DNA from: Paenibacillus sp. FSL R7-0273
GTDB lineage: Bacteria > Bacillota > Bacilli > Paenibacillales > Paenibacillaceae
Reading direction: 5' to 3'
Assembly: GCF_000758625.1 (NCBI RefSeq)
Contig: NZ_CP009283.1
Coordinates: 2,119,501 to 2,183,500 of the forward strand
Length of the DNA stretch: 64,000 nt
Part shown: positions 46,007 to 54,114 of the stretch, piece after piece
How the letters are laid out: the number at the start of each line of letters is the position of its first letter
Position numbering within the stretch: the stretch's first letter is position 1
Program-made: the position numbers and the translations under genes
Notes under the pieces: generated by a model
What the model saw: the letters and a program-made list of their open reading frames with translations, nothing else
What the model was told of the DNA's origin: nothing
Database searches by the model: none

Positions 46007-47107
46007 ATGGGGGCAATTTTGAGCAAGAGAGCATACAATTTTAATGCAGGACCGGCGGCGCTGCCGCTTGAAGTACTGGAACGCGCACAGGCGGAGTTTG
46101 TCGAATTCCGTGAGAGCGGAATGTCCATTATGGAGATGTCGCACCGCGGGGCAATATACGAATCCGTGCATAATGAAGCGCAGGAGCGTCTGCTTTCACT
46201 GCTCGGCAATCCGGAAGGCTACAAGGTATTGTTCGTACAGGGCGGGGCCAGCACACAGTTCGCCATGATCCCGATGAACCTTATCTCCAGCGGACAAGTC
46301 GGCAGCTATGTCATGACAGGAAGCTGGGCTGACAAGGCCCTTAAGGAAGCGAAGCTGGTAGGGGAAGCGCATGTTGCAGCATCCTCCGAGGACAAGAAGT
46401 TTCTGGCTATTCCGGAGCTGGGCAGCATCAAGCCCGCTGACAATGCAGCCTACCTGCATATTACCTCCAATGAAACGATCGAAGGTACACAATATGCGGA
46501 GTACCCCGATACAGGCTCTCTTCCGCTGATTGCCGATATGTCCAGTGACATTCTGAGCCGTTCCTTTGATGTCAGCAAATTCGGGCTGATCTATGCCGGC
46601 GCACAGAAGAACCTTGGACCATCCGGGGTTACTGTAGTGATTGCCAAGGAAGAGCTGATTGCCAAATCACCTGCGAATATCCCGACGATCCTGCGTTACG
46701 ATACTCACTACAAGAACAACTCTCTGTACAATACACCGCCATCCTTTTCTGTATATATGGTCAATGAAGTGTTAAAATGGATTGAGGAGCAGGGCGGGCT
46801 TGCCGGCATCGAATCTAAAAACCGCGACAAATCCGGACTGCTGTATGATCATATCGACGGCAGCGACGGCTTCTACCGCGGTGTAGCGGAAGCGGGCAGC
46901 CGCTCCATTATGAACGTCACCTTCCGGATGCAGTCCGAGGAGCTGGAGAAGCAGTTCGTTAAGGCTGCCGAGCAGGAAGGCTTCATCGGCCTCAAGGGAC
47001 ACCGCAGCGTCGGGGGCTTGCGCGCTTCCATCTATAACGCCGTTCCTTATGAGAGCGTTAAGGCACTTTCTGATTTCATGAAGCATTTCCGGCAGACACA
47101 AGGCTAA
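46007..47107 (+). CDS. serC: Phosphoserine aminotransferase
   Basis: 366-residue PLP enzyme of serine synthesis. The start region YNFNAGPAALP, QGGASTQF and the PLP-lysine motif YAGAQKNLGPSG are typical, as is the C-terminal GHRSVGGLRASIYNAVP. ATG 46007 follows AGGAGAGAAAGG; TTG 46019 is an alternative that would give the shorter start LSKRAYNFN. It has its own promoter and terminator. Confidence 0.96.
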   Translation: MGAILSKRAYNFNAGPAALPLEVLERAQAEFVEFRESGMSIMEMSHRGAIYESVHNEAQERLLSLLGNPEGYKVLFVQGGASTQFAMIPMNLISSGQVGSYVMTGSWADKALKEAKLVGEAHVAASSEDKKFLAIPELGSIKPADNAAYLHITSNETIEGTQYAEYPDTGSLPLIADMSSDILSRSFDVSKFGLIYAGAQKNLGPSGVTVVIAKEELIAKSPANIPTILRYDTHYKNNSLYNTPPSFSVYMVNEVLKWIEEQGGLAGIESKNRDKSGLLYDHIDGSDGFYRGVAEAGSRSIMNVTFRMQSEELEKQFVKAAEQEGFIGLKGHRSVGGLRASIYNAVPYESVKALSDFMKHFRQTQG

Positions 47108-47122
47108 TGATGACATTTCCGG

Positions 47123-47150
47123 ACCTTCCGCTACTCAGGCGGAAGGTTTT
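47123..47150 (+). terminator. Terminator of serC
   Basis: ACCTTCCG (47123-47130) pairs with CGGAAGGT (47140-47147), followed by T residues. Confidence 0.8.
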
Positions 47151-47247
47151 CTGCTTTTGTGTTGATCAGTCCGCCCATCATCCCAGAGCAGTATGCAACC
47201 TAATAACACAGGGCTGAAGCAGCCTACAGAGAGGAAGTTATTTGATT

Positions 47248-47712
47248 ATGGCATTACACATTGTGCTGGTTGAACCTGAAATTCCGGCGAACACCGGCAA
47301 TATCGCCCGCACCTGCGCAGCTACAGGCACTCATCTCCATCTGGTCCGCCCGCTGGGCTTCCGGACCGATGATGCAACACTGAAACGGGCCGGACTTGAT
47401 TACTGGCATGCTGTTACCATTGAATATCATGATTCGTTTGCGGAGGTTCTGGAGAAATATAGGGAAGGGCGTTTTTTCTACGCTACAACCAAGGCCGAGA
47501 AGCGTTACACGGACTTTGCTTTCCGGGACGGTGATTTTTTTGTTTTCGGTAAAGAAACCAAAGGACTGCCGCCGGAGATACTTGAGGCTGGCCGGGAAAC
47601 CGCGATGCGCATGCCGATGGGCCAGGCAGTCAGATCGCTGAATTTGTCCAATTCGGCAGCAATTATTGTCTATGAAGCGCTGCGTCAGCTGGATTTTCCG
47701 GAACTTTTTTAA
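47248..47712 (+). CDS. trmL: tRNA (cytidine(34)-2'-O)-methyltransferase TrmL
   Basis: 154-residue SPOUT methyltransferase that modifies the wobble base of leucine tRNAs. MALHIVLVEPEIPANTGNIART at the N-terminus, FGKETKGLP and the knot residues RSLNLSNSAAI are hallmarks. ATG 47248 gives the usual family start; TTG 47242 is in frame and nearer to GAGGAAG. Confidence 0.94.
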   Translation: MALHIVLVEPEIPANTGNIARTCAATGTHLHLVRPLGFRTDDATLKRAGLDYWHAVTIEYHDSFAEVLEKYREGRFFYATTKAEKRYTDFAFRDGDFFVFGKETKGLPPEILEAGRETAMRMPMGQAVRSLNLSNSAAIIVYEALRQLDFPELF

Positions 47713-47745
47713 AGTAGACACTTTTTTTTATTTTTTTCAGCAGGA

Positions 47746-47785
47746 TTCGACATATTTAATAACGAAATAGAAGAATACTGCCGAA
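47746..47785. promoter_or_regulatory. Two Spo0A boxes upstream of the AbrB-like gene
   Basis: TTCGACA (47746-47752) is the exact reverse complement of the 0A box TGTCGAA, and TGCCGAA (47779-47785) fits TGnCGAA on the plus strand. They lie 53-92 bases before the start of an AbrB-like gene, matching the arrangement in which Spo0A represses abrB in B. subtilis. A clear -35/-10 pair was not found. Confidence 0.6.
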
Positions 47786-47837
47786 AAAAGTAGTAGCTAC
47801 TAATTCAATAGTTGAACAGGAGAGGTGTACGTAAGAT

Positions 47838-48092
47838 ATGAAACCTGCTGGCGTAGTTCGTAAGGTAGATCAGCTGGGTAGAATTGTTCTGCCTAAGTCT
47901 CTGCGGAAAAGGTACCAGATGAATGAAGGAGACCCGGTGGAAATTCTTGTGCAGGGTGACCACATCATTCTGGAGCGCTACCGTCCTAAATGCGTATTTT
48001 GCGGATCGATGGAAGGCGTAAGCGAATATAAAGACCGTTATATTTGTGCTGCTTGTCTTTCAGAAATGACACAGCTGCCAAGACACGCTTAA
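47838..48092 (+). CDS. abrB: AbrB-like transition-state regulator with a zinc-finger-like C-terminus
   Basis: 84 residues. Residues 1-50 are an AbrB-type DNA-binding domain (GVVRKVDQLGRIVLPKSLR), very like the AbrB and Abh start. In place of the usual AbrB C-terminal dimer domain there are two CxxC pairs (Cys52/55 and Cys70/73) that could bind zinc. AbrB proteins hold back stationary-phase and sporulation genes during growth. RBS AGGAGAGGTG. Spo0A boxes lie upstream. Confidence 0.88.
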   Translation: MKPAGVVRKVDQLGRIVLPKSLRKRYQMNEGDPVEILVQGDHIILERYRPKCVFCGSMEGVSEYKDRYICAACLSEMTQLPRHA

Positions 48093-48180
48093 GTTATCCC
48101 CGCTTCCTTACAGGAAGGCGGCAAGCAACATTCTTACATAGTACGGTACTGCGGTGTACCCCGCAGGCCAACACTGAAAA

Positions 48181-48208
48181 AACGCCGCACATTGTGCGGC
48201 GTTTTTTT
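48181..48208 (+). terminator. Terminator of the AbrB-like gene
   Basis: AACGCCGCAC (48181-48190) pairs perfectly with GTGCGGCGTT (48194-48203), within a run of seven T. It also lies 15 bases past the stop of the convergent small membrane gene. Confidence 0.92.
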
Positions 48209-48222
48209 GAAGTAGACGGCGG

Positions 48223-48327
48223 CTATAAGCCTTTTGTTTTGTCGTCGTTGTAGGATGAAGTCAGAATTCCGGTCAGAAACAGCAGAAAAACTAAAGTGAC
48301 AATCCAAAAGGTCAGGGAGAACGACAT
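48223..48327 (-). CDS. 34-residue single-helix membrane protein
   Basis: Starts at ATG 48327 behind a near-perfect TGGAGGTG. The peptide is MSFSLTFWIVTLVFLLFLTG followed by a polar tail, ILTSSYNDDKTKGL. About 22 residues form one hydrophobic helix with a charged C-terminus. Such small proteins often act as membrane partners or modulators, but I cannot assign a family. It lies between the AbrB-like gene (convergent) and the NAGPA-like gene on the same strand. Confidence 0.62.
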   Translation of the reverse strand: MSFSLTFWIVTLVFLLFLTGILTSSYNDDKTKGL

Positions 48328-48409
48328 GCCGGACACCTCCATAAAGGATTGTAATCGTTATCCTGATTATAACCTGCTGCCTGCCGGGATTAAAAGCTAA
48401 AAATTTTAG

Positions 48410-49477
48410 CTATTTAAAAAACAGGAAATTCGTCGGCACCTGCCGCAAATTTCCGTCGGAGGGCTTGTTAATCACTTTACCTTTGAAGATAAGGGAAGCG
48501 GAGCCGCCGCCGTCCAGATTATAGGCGTCGACTACGCCCATGCCCCACAGCTTGTTCTGCAGTTCCATCAGCGTTGCTCCGGAGTTGCCGCTCTCATTAT
48601 AGCCGTCAGCAACCAGCACCAGAATCTGGTCATCCTTATATTTGCCGATGATGGTGCGCGGTGCACGCGCAGGGCTCGTCTGCCATTTGAACGGAATAGG
48701 CTGCAGCATGCTGTTCTGGATCAGCACAGGCACAAAGGTAGCGCCAAAGGCAGGCTCAAGCTGATCAAGCTGTGACTTGCTGCTGAATTTCCCGCCGATC
48801 AGCCGGCCGGATGTGCTGAGGCCGACAAAGCTAAGATCCTTGTAGGTCGGTTCAAACCCGTACAGATATTTGCCGTCTACAATGGTGGTAGACAAAGGAT
48901 ACCGCTTGCCGTTCTGATCTGCAAAGCCTCCGGCATTGATTCCGGCTACTGCACCATGGCGGTTAACCGCCTGCATCGTAGTCTCGGCTTGCCCGGTGCC
49001 GTCACCGGCCAGGCTCATTTTCATGGCGCCTGCATCCTTCAGCCGGATTTTGAGCGCATAAGCCTTATAGTTACCGGGATTCAGCCGGTATAATTCAATA
49101 GTAATCCGGTCGCTGGTGATAACATCAGCCGGAATGCCAAGCTTGGCAGTTATCCGCCGGTTATAAATTGTTTCCGGACGGGACACCTGAGCTGCAGCTG
49201 TATTGACCAGCGCATTCATTGCGTTCGTAGTCTGGTTGTACAGGTGTGCGGTAGCCCCGATGGCATCAATTGTATAGGAAGCTGAGCTTTGGGCCTGAAG
49301 CAGCTCCTTCTTGAGCAGGGCTGTCTGTTCCACCGGTCCGGCCTCAGCAGCAAACTGGCTGATATTCAGGTCGAGAGTCAACTTAGGCTGATAGCCCAGC
49401 AGGACAATCACTAAACCGATAAAGGGTGCCGTCAGAAGCATGAAGAAACGGTTGACTCTTTTTACTGGGGTCATCAT
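48410..49477 (-). CDS. NAGPA-like phosphodiester glycosidase domain protein
   Basis: 355 residues. One N-terminal membrane helix (about 10-28), a spacer with helices (about 40-105), then a NAGPA-type domain (about 150-355) with GINAGGFAD, RAPRTIIGKYKDD, LVADGYNE and NLDGGGSASL. In other bacteria such domains cut phosphodiester-linked sugars or modify wall polymers. The active site should face the wall. It overlaps the upstream gene as ATGA, so the two are co-translated. Confidence 0.85.
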   Translation of the reverse strand: MMTPVKRVNRFFMLLTAPFIGLVIVLLGYQPKLTLDLNISQFAAEAGPVEQTALLKKELLQAQSSASYTIDAIGATAHLYNQTTNAMNALVNTAAAQVSRPETIYNRRITAKLGIPADVITSDRITIELYRLNPGNYKAYALKIRLKDAGAMKMSLAGDGTGQAETTMQAVNRHGAVAGINAGGFADQNGKRYPLSTTIVDGKYLYGFEPTYKDLSFVGLSTSGRLIGGKFSSKSQLDQLEPAFGATFVPVLIQNSMLQPIPFKWQTSPARAPRTIIGKYKDDQILVLVADGYNESGNSGATLMELQNKLWGMGVVDAYNLDGGGSASLIFKGKVINKPSDGNLRQVPTNFLFFK

Positions 49478-49881
49478 TTTAACAGATCCATCTCTTTCTT
49501 GAGTGAATCGAGCTGTTTTTTGACCTCGCTCAGCTGGGTATACAGCTTATTGCTGTTATCTGTTTTGTTGCTTGCGTTGTCTTTGGTAAACGTCAGCAGC
49601 TCGTTAAAGGTCTGAACCGTGTTCTGCAGCTCCTGAACCTCCTCCGAGAGAACGGCAATCCGGGCTTCATAATCGGTCTTCAAAACGGTAAGCTGCTGCT
49701 GGCTCTGATTGCCGAGCTCGGTCAGCACCTGCTGCTTCAGATGATTGGTATAGCTGTAGACAGCGTATACGCCTAGTCCAATCATCACAATCCAGAACAG
49801 TAAAAACCATTTTACGGAAGAACCGTTTCTCGCTGCAGTACGGCGCGAGTGTACAGGGGTCGATTCCGCTAGCGGTTGCAT
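49474..49881 (-). CDS. Membrane protein with a coiled coil, partner of the NAGPA-like protein
   Basis: 135 residues. A short basic cytoplasmic part, one membrane helix (about 24-43), then a long alpha-helical region (about 45-135) with heptad-like Leu/Val and many Gln, Glu and Lys, typical of a coiled coil. It is first in a two-gene operon with the NAGPA-like gene. RBS GAGGTGATG. Function unknown; a scaffold or complex partner is inferred. Confidence 0.75.
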   Translation of the reverse strand: MQPLAESTPVHSRRTAARNGSSVKWFLLFWIVMIGLGVYAVYSYTNHLKQQVLTELGNQSQQQLTVLKTDYEARIAVLSEEVQELQNTVQTFNELLTFTKDNASNKTDNSNKLYTQLSEVKKQLDSLKKEMDLLK

Positions 49882-50168
49882 TTCAACATCACCTCAAGCT
49901 ATTTTTTTCAAGTCCCCATTCTATCAGACTTTTACAAGTTTCGCAAAAGTGAAAGGGCGAGCTGCGCAGGTGAAAAAGTAATTGCATCCTATTAAAGTAC
50001 TGCGATACAATTTCTATAGATTGGAATATCTGAGAGGCGTATTCAAGGTAAAAGAAGGAAGAATCAGTTATGTACAAACAACCCTCCTTGCTTGCGTGAT
50101 AGCCAAAAATGCTTAAAGCGCTTTCCTCTCAGAGTAATTATATAGACAGCAGGAGGTCTGGGGGAGTA

Positions 50169-50825
50169 ATGATGAAGGTTTGGCGGGTGGTCATTGTGGG
50201 GTGTCATCCCACTAGTATGCTGGGTACAAAATTAATATTGGAGGAAGGAGGAGAGCTTGCCGTCCTCGGGATGTATTCCACATGGAGCGAAGGCCTGTCC
50301 AGTGTGCAGGAGCATCAGCCGGATCTGGTGCTGGCGGATTACCAGATGCCTGAAGGCAATGTGGAGCATGTGCTGCCTGAGCTGAAGAGCAGCTGTGAGG
50401 ATGCGCATATTATCGTTATGACGGATGAGGAAGACAGCCAGCTGTTCCAGCCGCTGCTTGAGCTGGGAGCGAGCGGAGTGCTGTCCAAGGGTGCATCTGC
50501 CCGGCAGCTGCTGCTAATGATCGGTGGCCTGCGGGAGGGATTTCTGTCTGTTCCGCTGAACTGGATTCAGAAGGGCTACCGGCCGGCAACCTCCTCACGC
50601 GGGCTGGACAGCGTCATGCAGCTGACACAGACGGAGATGTTTATCATGGAGAGGATTGTGCAAGGAATCACTTACGATAAAATTGCGCTGGAAATTCAGG
50701 TTAGCAGGCGCTCGATAGATAATTATCTCCGTAAAATTTATGTGAAACTAGATGTAACAACGAGGGCCCAGGCCATCGAGAAGTTCGCGCTTTTCTCAAG
50801 GCAGAGCAAGCAAATCTACGCATAG
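50169..50825 (+). CDS. NarL/ComA-type response regulator with an altered acidic site
   Basis: 218 residues. A receiver domain and a LuxR-type DNA-binding domain (LTQTEMFIMERIVQGITYDKIA, RRSIDNYLRKIY). The usual acidic pair near the start is Gly11-Cys12 (VIVGCHPTS), while the phosphoacceptor Asp57 (LADYQMP) and the Lys of VLSKG are kept. Without the acidic pair, Mg2+ binding and normal phosphorylation are doubtful. ATG 50169 or 50172 follows GGGGGAG. No kinase gene is adjacent. Confidence 0.82.
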   Translation: MMKVWRVVIVGCHPTSMLGTKLILEEGGELAVLGMYSTWSEGLSSVQEHQPDLVLADYQMPEGNVEHVLPELKSSCEDAHIIVMTDEEDSQLFQPLLELGASGVLSKGASARQLLLMIGGLREGFLSVPLNWIQKGYRPATSSRGLDSVMQLTQTEMFIMERIVQGITYDKIALEIQVSRRSIDNYLRKIYVKLDVTTRAQAIEKFALFSRQSKQIYA

Positions 50826-50892
50826 GCTAAGCTCAAGCGACATAAAGCCGGCCATGCTGGAATATTCTTGGTACCAGGGAAGGGGGGAACAT

Positions 50893-52116
50893 ATGAAGTA
50901 TGAGTTTTCTGCCCGTGCGCATACGTTGATTTCTTCACCGCAGCTGAGCATCCGTACCCAAACGCGGCGCGGCGCGTTAATCTCTCTGGCGGAAGAACTG
51001 CCGGCAGAAGAATTGTTCCCGTTGTCGCTGCTTGCAGAGGCGGCCTCGACTGTTATCTCAGCTGACGCAGGTGCGCTGCAGTACGGTGATCCTGAGGGGT
51101 ATGCCCCGCTGCGGGAATGGCTGACCGGAGACTGGCTGAAGGGTAAAGGAGTGACCACCGCAGAAGGCGGAGTTCTTCTGACAACGGGGAGTCAACAAGC
51201 CATCGACCTGCTGTCCCGGGTTTATATCGATCCGGGTGACCGGGTGCTGGTAGAGAATCCGACCTCTCCGGGGATTTTGCAGGCGCTCCGTATGCAGGGT
51301 GCAGTCATTATTCCAGTAAAGGGTGACCGGGACGGGCTGCAGCCTGATCATCTAAGGGCCCAGATTCACCAGCACCGTCCGAAGATGCTGTTTGCAACGC
51401 CAAGCTATACCAATCCCAGCGGTATCCTCTGGAGCCTTGAACGGCGCAGGCAGGTGCTTGAGCTGTGCATCGCGAGTAATCTGCTGATCGTTGAGGATGA
51501 TTCCTACGGGGATCTGCATTTCAGGCGCACCGGCAGCGGCGGAACGGCGGCTGCGCAATATCCTTCATTGTATGCACTGGAAAATATCAGCAAAAACGGA
51601 CACGTACTCTACATAGGCTCGTTCAGCAAGACCGTGGCGCCAGCGCTGCGGACGGGCTGGGCGGCAGGCAGCCGTGAGCTGATCTCGATGATGGCAGCAG
51701 CCAAGCAGATGGCGGACTGGCAGTCCAGCTCGCTGAACCAGCGGCTGCTGCATCATCTGCTGGATGTCACGGCCTTTAATCTGCGGGAGCACATCGCTGT
51801 GCTGAACCGCGAATACCACACACGGCTCAAGCTGATGTCCGAGCTGCTGAAACGCTCCGCCTGGAAAAACAGCGAATACGACATGCCGGAAGGCGGCATG
51901 TTCCTGTGGGTCTCGCTGCCGGAGGGGCTGGATGCGATGACGCTGCTCAAGGTGGCGCTGGCCAAAGGCGTCGCCTTCCTGCCCGGCCAGCTCTGCAGCG
52001 TCAGCGGAGGCGGTGACCGTATCCGGCTGAACTTCAGCCATCCCGGCCGCGATGAGCTGCTGCTGGGCATGAACCTGATGAGCGAGGCTGTAAATGAGTT
52101 TACGGCGCGGAGCTGA
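50893..52116 (+). CDS. PLP-dependent aminotransferase, MocR/LysN-like
   Basis: 407 residues of aminotransferase fold class I. It resembles the C-terminal part of MocR regulators and 2-aminoadipate-type transaminases, but lacks the N-terminal DNA-binding domain. QYGDPEGYAPLREWL, TTGSQQAIDLL, TPSYTNPSG, EDDSYGD and the PLP lysine in GSFSKTVAPALRTGW are visible. ATG 50893 follows AGGGGGGAA. Substrate unknown. Confidence 0.85.
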   Translation: MKYEFSARAHTLISSPQLSIRTQTRRGALISLAEELPAEELFPLSLLAEAASTVISADAGALQYGDPEGYAPLREWLTGDWLKGKGVTTAEGGVLLTTGSQQAIDLLSRVYIDPGDRVLVENPTSPGILQALRMQGAVIIPVKGDRDGLQPDHLRAQIHQHRPKMLFATPSYTNPSGILWSLERRRQVLELCIASNLLIVEDDSYGDLHFRRTGSGGTAAAQYPSLYALENISKNGHVLYIGSFSKTVAPALRTGWAAGSRELISMMAAAKQMADWQSSSLNQRLLHHLLDVTAFNLREHIAVLNREYHTRLKLMSELLKRSAWKNSEYDMPEGGMFLWVSLPEGLDAMTLLKVALAKGVAFLPGQLCSVSGGGDRIRLNFSHPGRDELLLGMNLMSEAVNEFTARS

Positions 52117-52172
52117 AGGAACAGCAGGCAGGAGGCAGGCAGATACGGATTAAAAGTGAATTAACAGCAGCT

Positions 52173-52207
52173 AAGCAAGCTCCAGCCGGAATGGGGCTTG
52201 CTTTTTT
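52173..52207 (+). terminator. Terminator of the aminotransferase gene
   Basis: AAGCAAGC (52173-52180) pairs with GCTTGCTT (52196-52203), followed by T residues. Confidence 0.88.
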
Positions 52208-52296
52208 GCGTCCGCCGGGGCGGGGGCATGAGTATAGGAGTATTGTAAGGGCTGAAATAGTGCAGGAATTTGTGTTGCTGACGAGAGGAGATACAG

Positions 52297-52461
52297 ATGA
52301 TGCCAGAGAGAGAGAAATGTGTAAATTTGGTGACGGTGCAGGGATTGTATGGGAGGCACGGGTCTAACGTTCAGAAGCTGGTAAAGCTGGCGCAGGTTCA
52401 AACAGAAAGGAAGGCAGAAAAGCATGGCTGCGGAGAACATACTGGAATGCAGCGGTCTTAG
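52297..52461 (+). CDS. Possible 54-residue ORF overlapping the ABC gene start
   Basis: ATG 52297 lies nine bases after GAGAGGAG. The peptide begins MMPEREKCVNLVTVQGLYG and ends 38 bases inside the ABC ATPase gene in another frame. It shows no domain. It may be a translated leader coupled to the ABC genes, or chance. Nothing else is seen in 52208-52423. Confidence 0.3.
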   Translation: MMPEREKCVNLVTVQGLYGRHGSNVQKLVKLAQVQTERKAEKHGCGEHTGMQRS

Positions 52462-53125
52462 CAAAAGCTATGGCCGCAAAAGTGCTCTGAACGGACTGGA
52501 GCTGAAAGTCGGGCGGGGAAAGATTGTCGGGCTGCTGGGAAGAAACGGGGCGGGGAAAACAACCCTGATGAAGCTGATTGTTTCACTGCTCCGCCATTAT
52601 GAAGGCACCCTGCTGGTAGACGGGAGAAGACCCGGTGTGGAGACGAAGAAAATTGTATCCTACCTGCCGGACCATGAGTTTCTGTATCCGTGGATGACGG
52701 TGGAGGAGAGTGTCACCTTTTTCGGGCATGCGTTCGCTGATTTCCGGGCGGATAAAGCCAGTGATATGATCGGCACACTCGGCCTGAATGTCAAAGACAA
52801 GGTAAAGTCGCTGTCAAAAGGGATGAAGGAGCAGCTGAGTCTTTCGCTGGCTTTTGCCAGAGAGGCCAAGCTGTATGTGCTCGATGAGCCGCTTGCTGCG
52901 GTGGATCCGTCGACCCGGGATAAAATCATGAAGATTATCCTGGACCATTTTACCGGAGACAGCACCATTCTGGTCAGCACCCATCTGATTCAGGGAGTGG
53001 AGCCGCTGTTCACCGATATTGCCATTGTGGATGAGGGCAGGGTGCAGCTGCAGGGGAGTGTGGCGGACATCAAACGGGAGTACGGGATGGCTTTAGAGGA
53101 TGTTTTTAAACAAATTGTGAAGTAA
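52424..53125 (+). CDS. ABC transporter ATP-binding protein
   Basis: 233 residues. Walker A GRNGAGKTT (about 39-47), signature LSKGMKEQLSL, Walker B LYVLDEP and the switch His in VSTHLI. The layout matches ATPases of the YtrB/EcsA export type, which pair with a six-helix permease encoded next. RBS AAGGAAGG. The substrate cannot be inferred; a GntR regulator often next to such pairs is absent. Confidence 0.9.
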   Translation: MAAENILECSGLSKSYGRKSALNGLELKVGRGKIVGLLGRNGAGKTTLMKLIVSLLRHYEGTLLVDGRRPGVETKKIVSYLPDHEFLYPWMTVEESVTFFGHAFADFRADKASDMIGTLGLNVKDKVKSLSKGMKEQLSLSLAFAREAKLYVLDEPLAAVDPSTRDKIMKIILDHFTGDSTILVSTHLIQGVEPLFTDIAIVDEGRVQLQGSVADIKREYGMALEDVFKQIVK

Positions 53126-53138
53126 AGGGAGTGAAAAT

Positions 53139-53903
53139 ATGATTCTTGTCCATCAGTTTAAGCTCGAATGCAGAAAGCACCTGGCGGTGTTTGGCTCACT
53201 TGCCGGTCTGAGTACGCTGATTAATCTGTATTTTCTGTTCAGCACACAGCAGGATTTGGCCTTTCTGGCGCTGACCGCGAATATGGTGATCGGACTGCTC
53301 GTTCCGCTATATATTTACACAGATTTGTACAAGGAATTCTTCACCGGTGTTATGCCGGTTAATCATCTGCTGCCGGTCAGAACGTCCTCCTTGTTCGCTG
53401 TAAAATCAGCCGTGTTCATCCTTGGCAGCATGGTGGTATGGTCAACCACGCTTTTGGAGGTTTTCCTGAATCCGGCCGGCCTGTATCAGCTGCGGATAGA
53501 GCAGTCCTCGAGTCCCGCACTCGGCATTCTCTACCTGGTGCTGTCCAAGCTGCTCAGTCTGCCCGCAGGCCTGGCTCTGATCGGACTTGCACTGGCAGCC
53601 GGCAAAAGATTCCGCAAACCCCAGCTCAGCCATCTCTGCATTGTGGCAGTACTGGCCGGTGTGGTGGCTGTCCAGTTTGCAGGGGCTGTGCAGGGGAGCT
53701 GGCACTGGAGCATCGGCACGTCATCGGTGGATTCTTTTAAGCAATACGCGAATCTGCTGAGTGTGACTCCCGTCTCCCGGGTCCGGGCTACAGACATTAA
53801 TGAGACTATCAGCTGGGTGACGGTGGGCAGCAACGTCCTGGTCATGCTGCTGGCCGGCAGCGCCGCGTCCCTGCTTCTGAACGGGCGGGGGTATGAGCTG
53901 TGA
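53139..53903 (+). CDS. ABC transporter permease
   Basis: 254 residues with about six membrane segments (starting near 18, 45, 92, 130, 165 and 225) and no soluble domain. It starts 13 bases after the ATPase gene stop with RBS AAAGGGAGTG, so the two form one exporter. I do not recognise a narrower family. Confidence 0.85.
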   Translation: MILVHQFKLECRKHLAVFGSLAGLSTLINLYFLFSTQQDLAFLALTANMVIGLLVPLYIYTDLYKEFFTGVMPVNHLLPVRTSSLFAVKSAVFILGSMVVWSTTLLEVFLNPAGLYQLRIEQSSSPALGILYLVLSKLLSLPAGLALIGLALAAGKRFRKPQLSHLCIVAVLAGVVAVQFAGAVQGSWHWSIGTSSVDSFKQYANLLSVTPVSRVRATDINETISWVTVGSNVLVMLLAGSAASLLLNGRGYEL

Positions 53904-53978
53904 GCAGGCGGCTATGTGGGTCGGGTGCGGTTAAGTTTGGGTGGTGCTGATAGGGGGATGGTAGAGTGTTAGTGAGTG

Positions 53979-54038
53979 CTAATTAAGAGCTAGTGGAGAG
54001 CTAGTTGGGACTAGTACAGTACTAATTAAGAGCTAGTT
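53979..54038. repeat. Direct repeat pair in the long intergenic region
   Basis: CTAATTAAGAGCTAGT occurs at 53979-53994 and again at 54022-54037, with further AGCTAGT and ACTAGTA fragments between. The spacing is 43 bases, about four helical turns. No gene is visible in 53904-54567. Confidence 0.75.
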
Positions 54039-54114
54039 GAGGATAAACCGGATGTGTTGGTCTTTCCTCCGAGCTTCAGGAGTTGCTCAGACGTTGGAGC
54101 TCAGCAGGAGGTCG

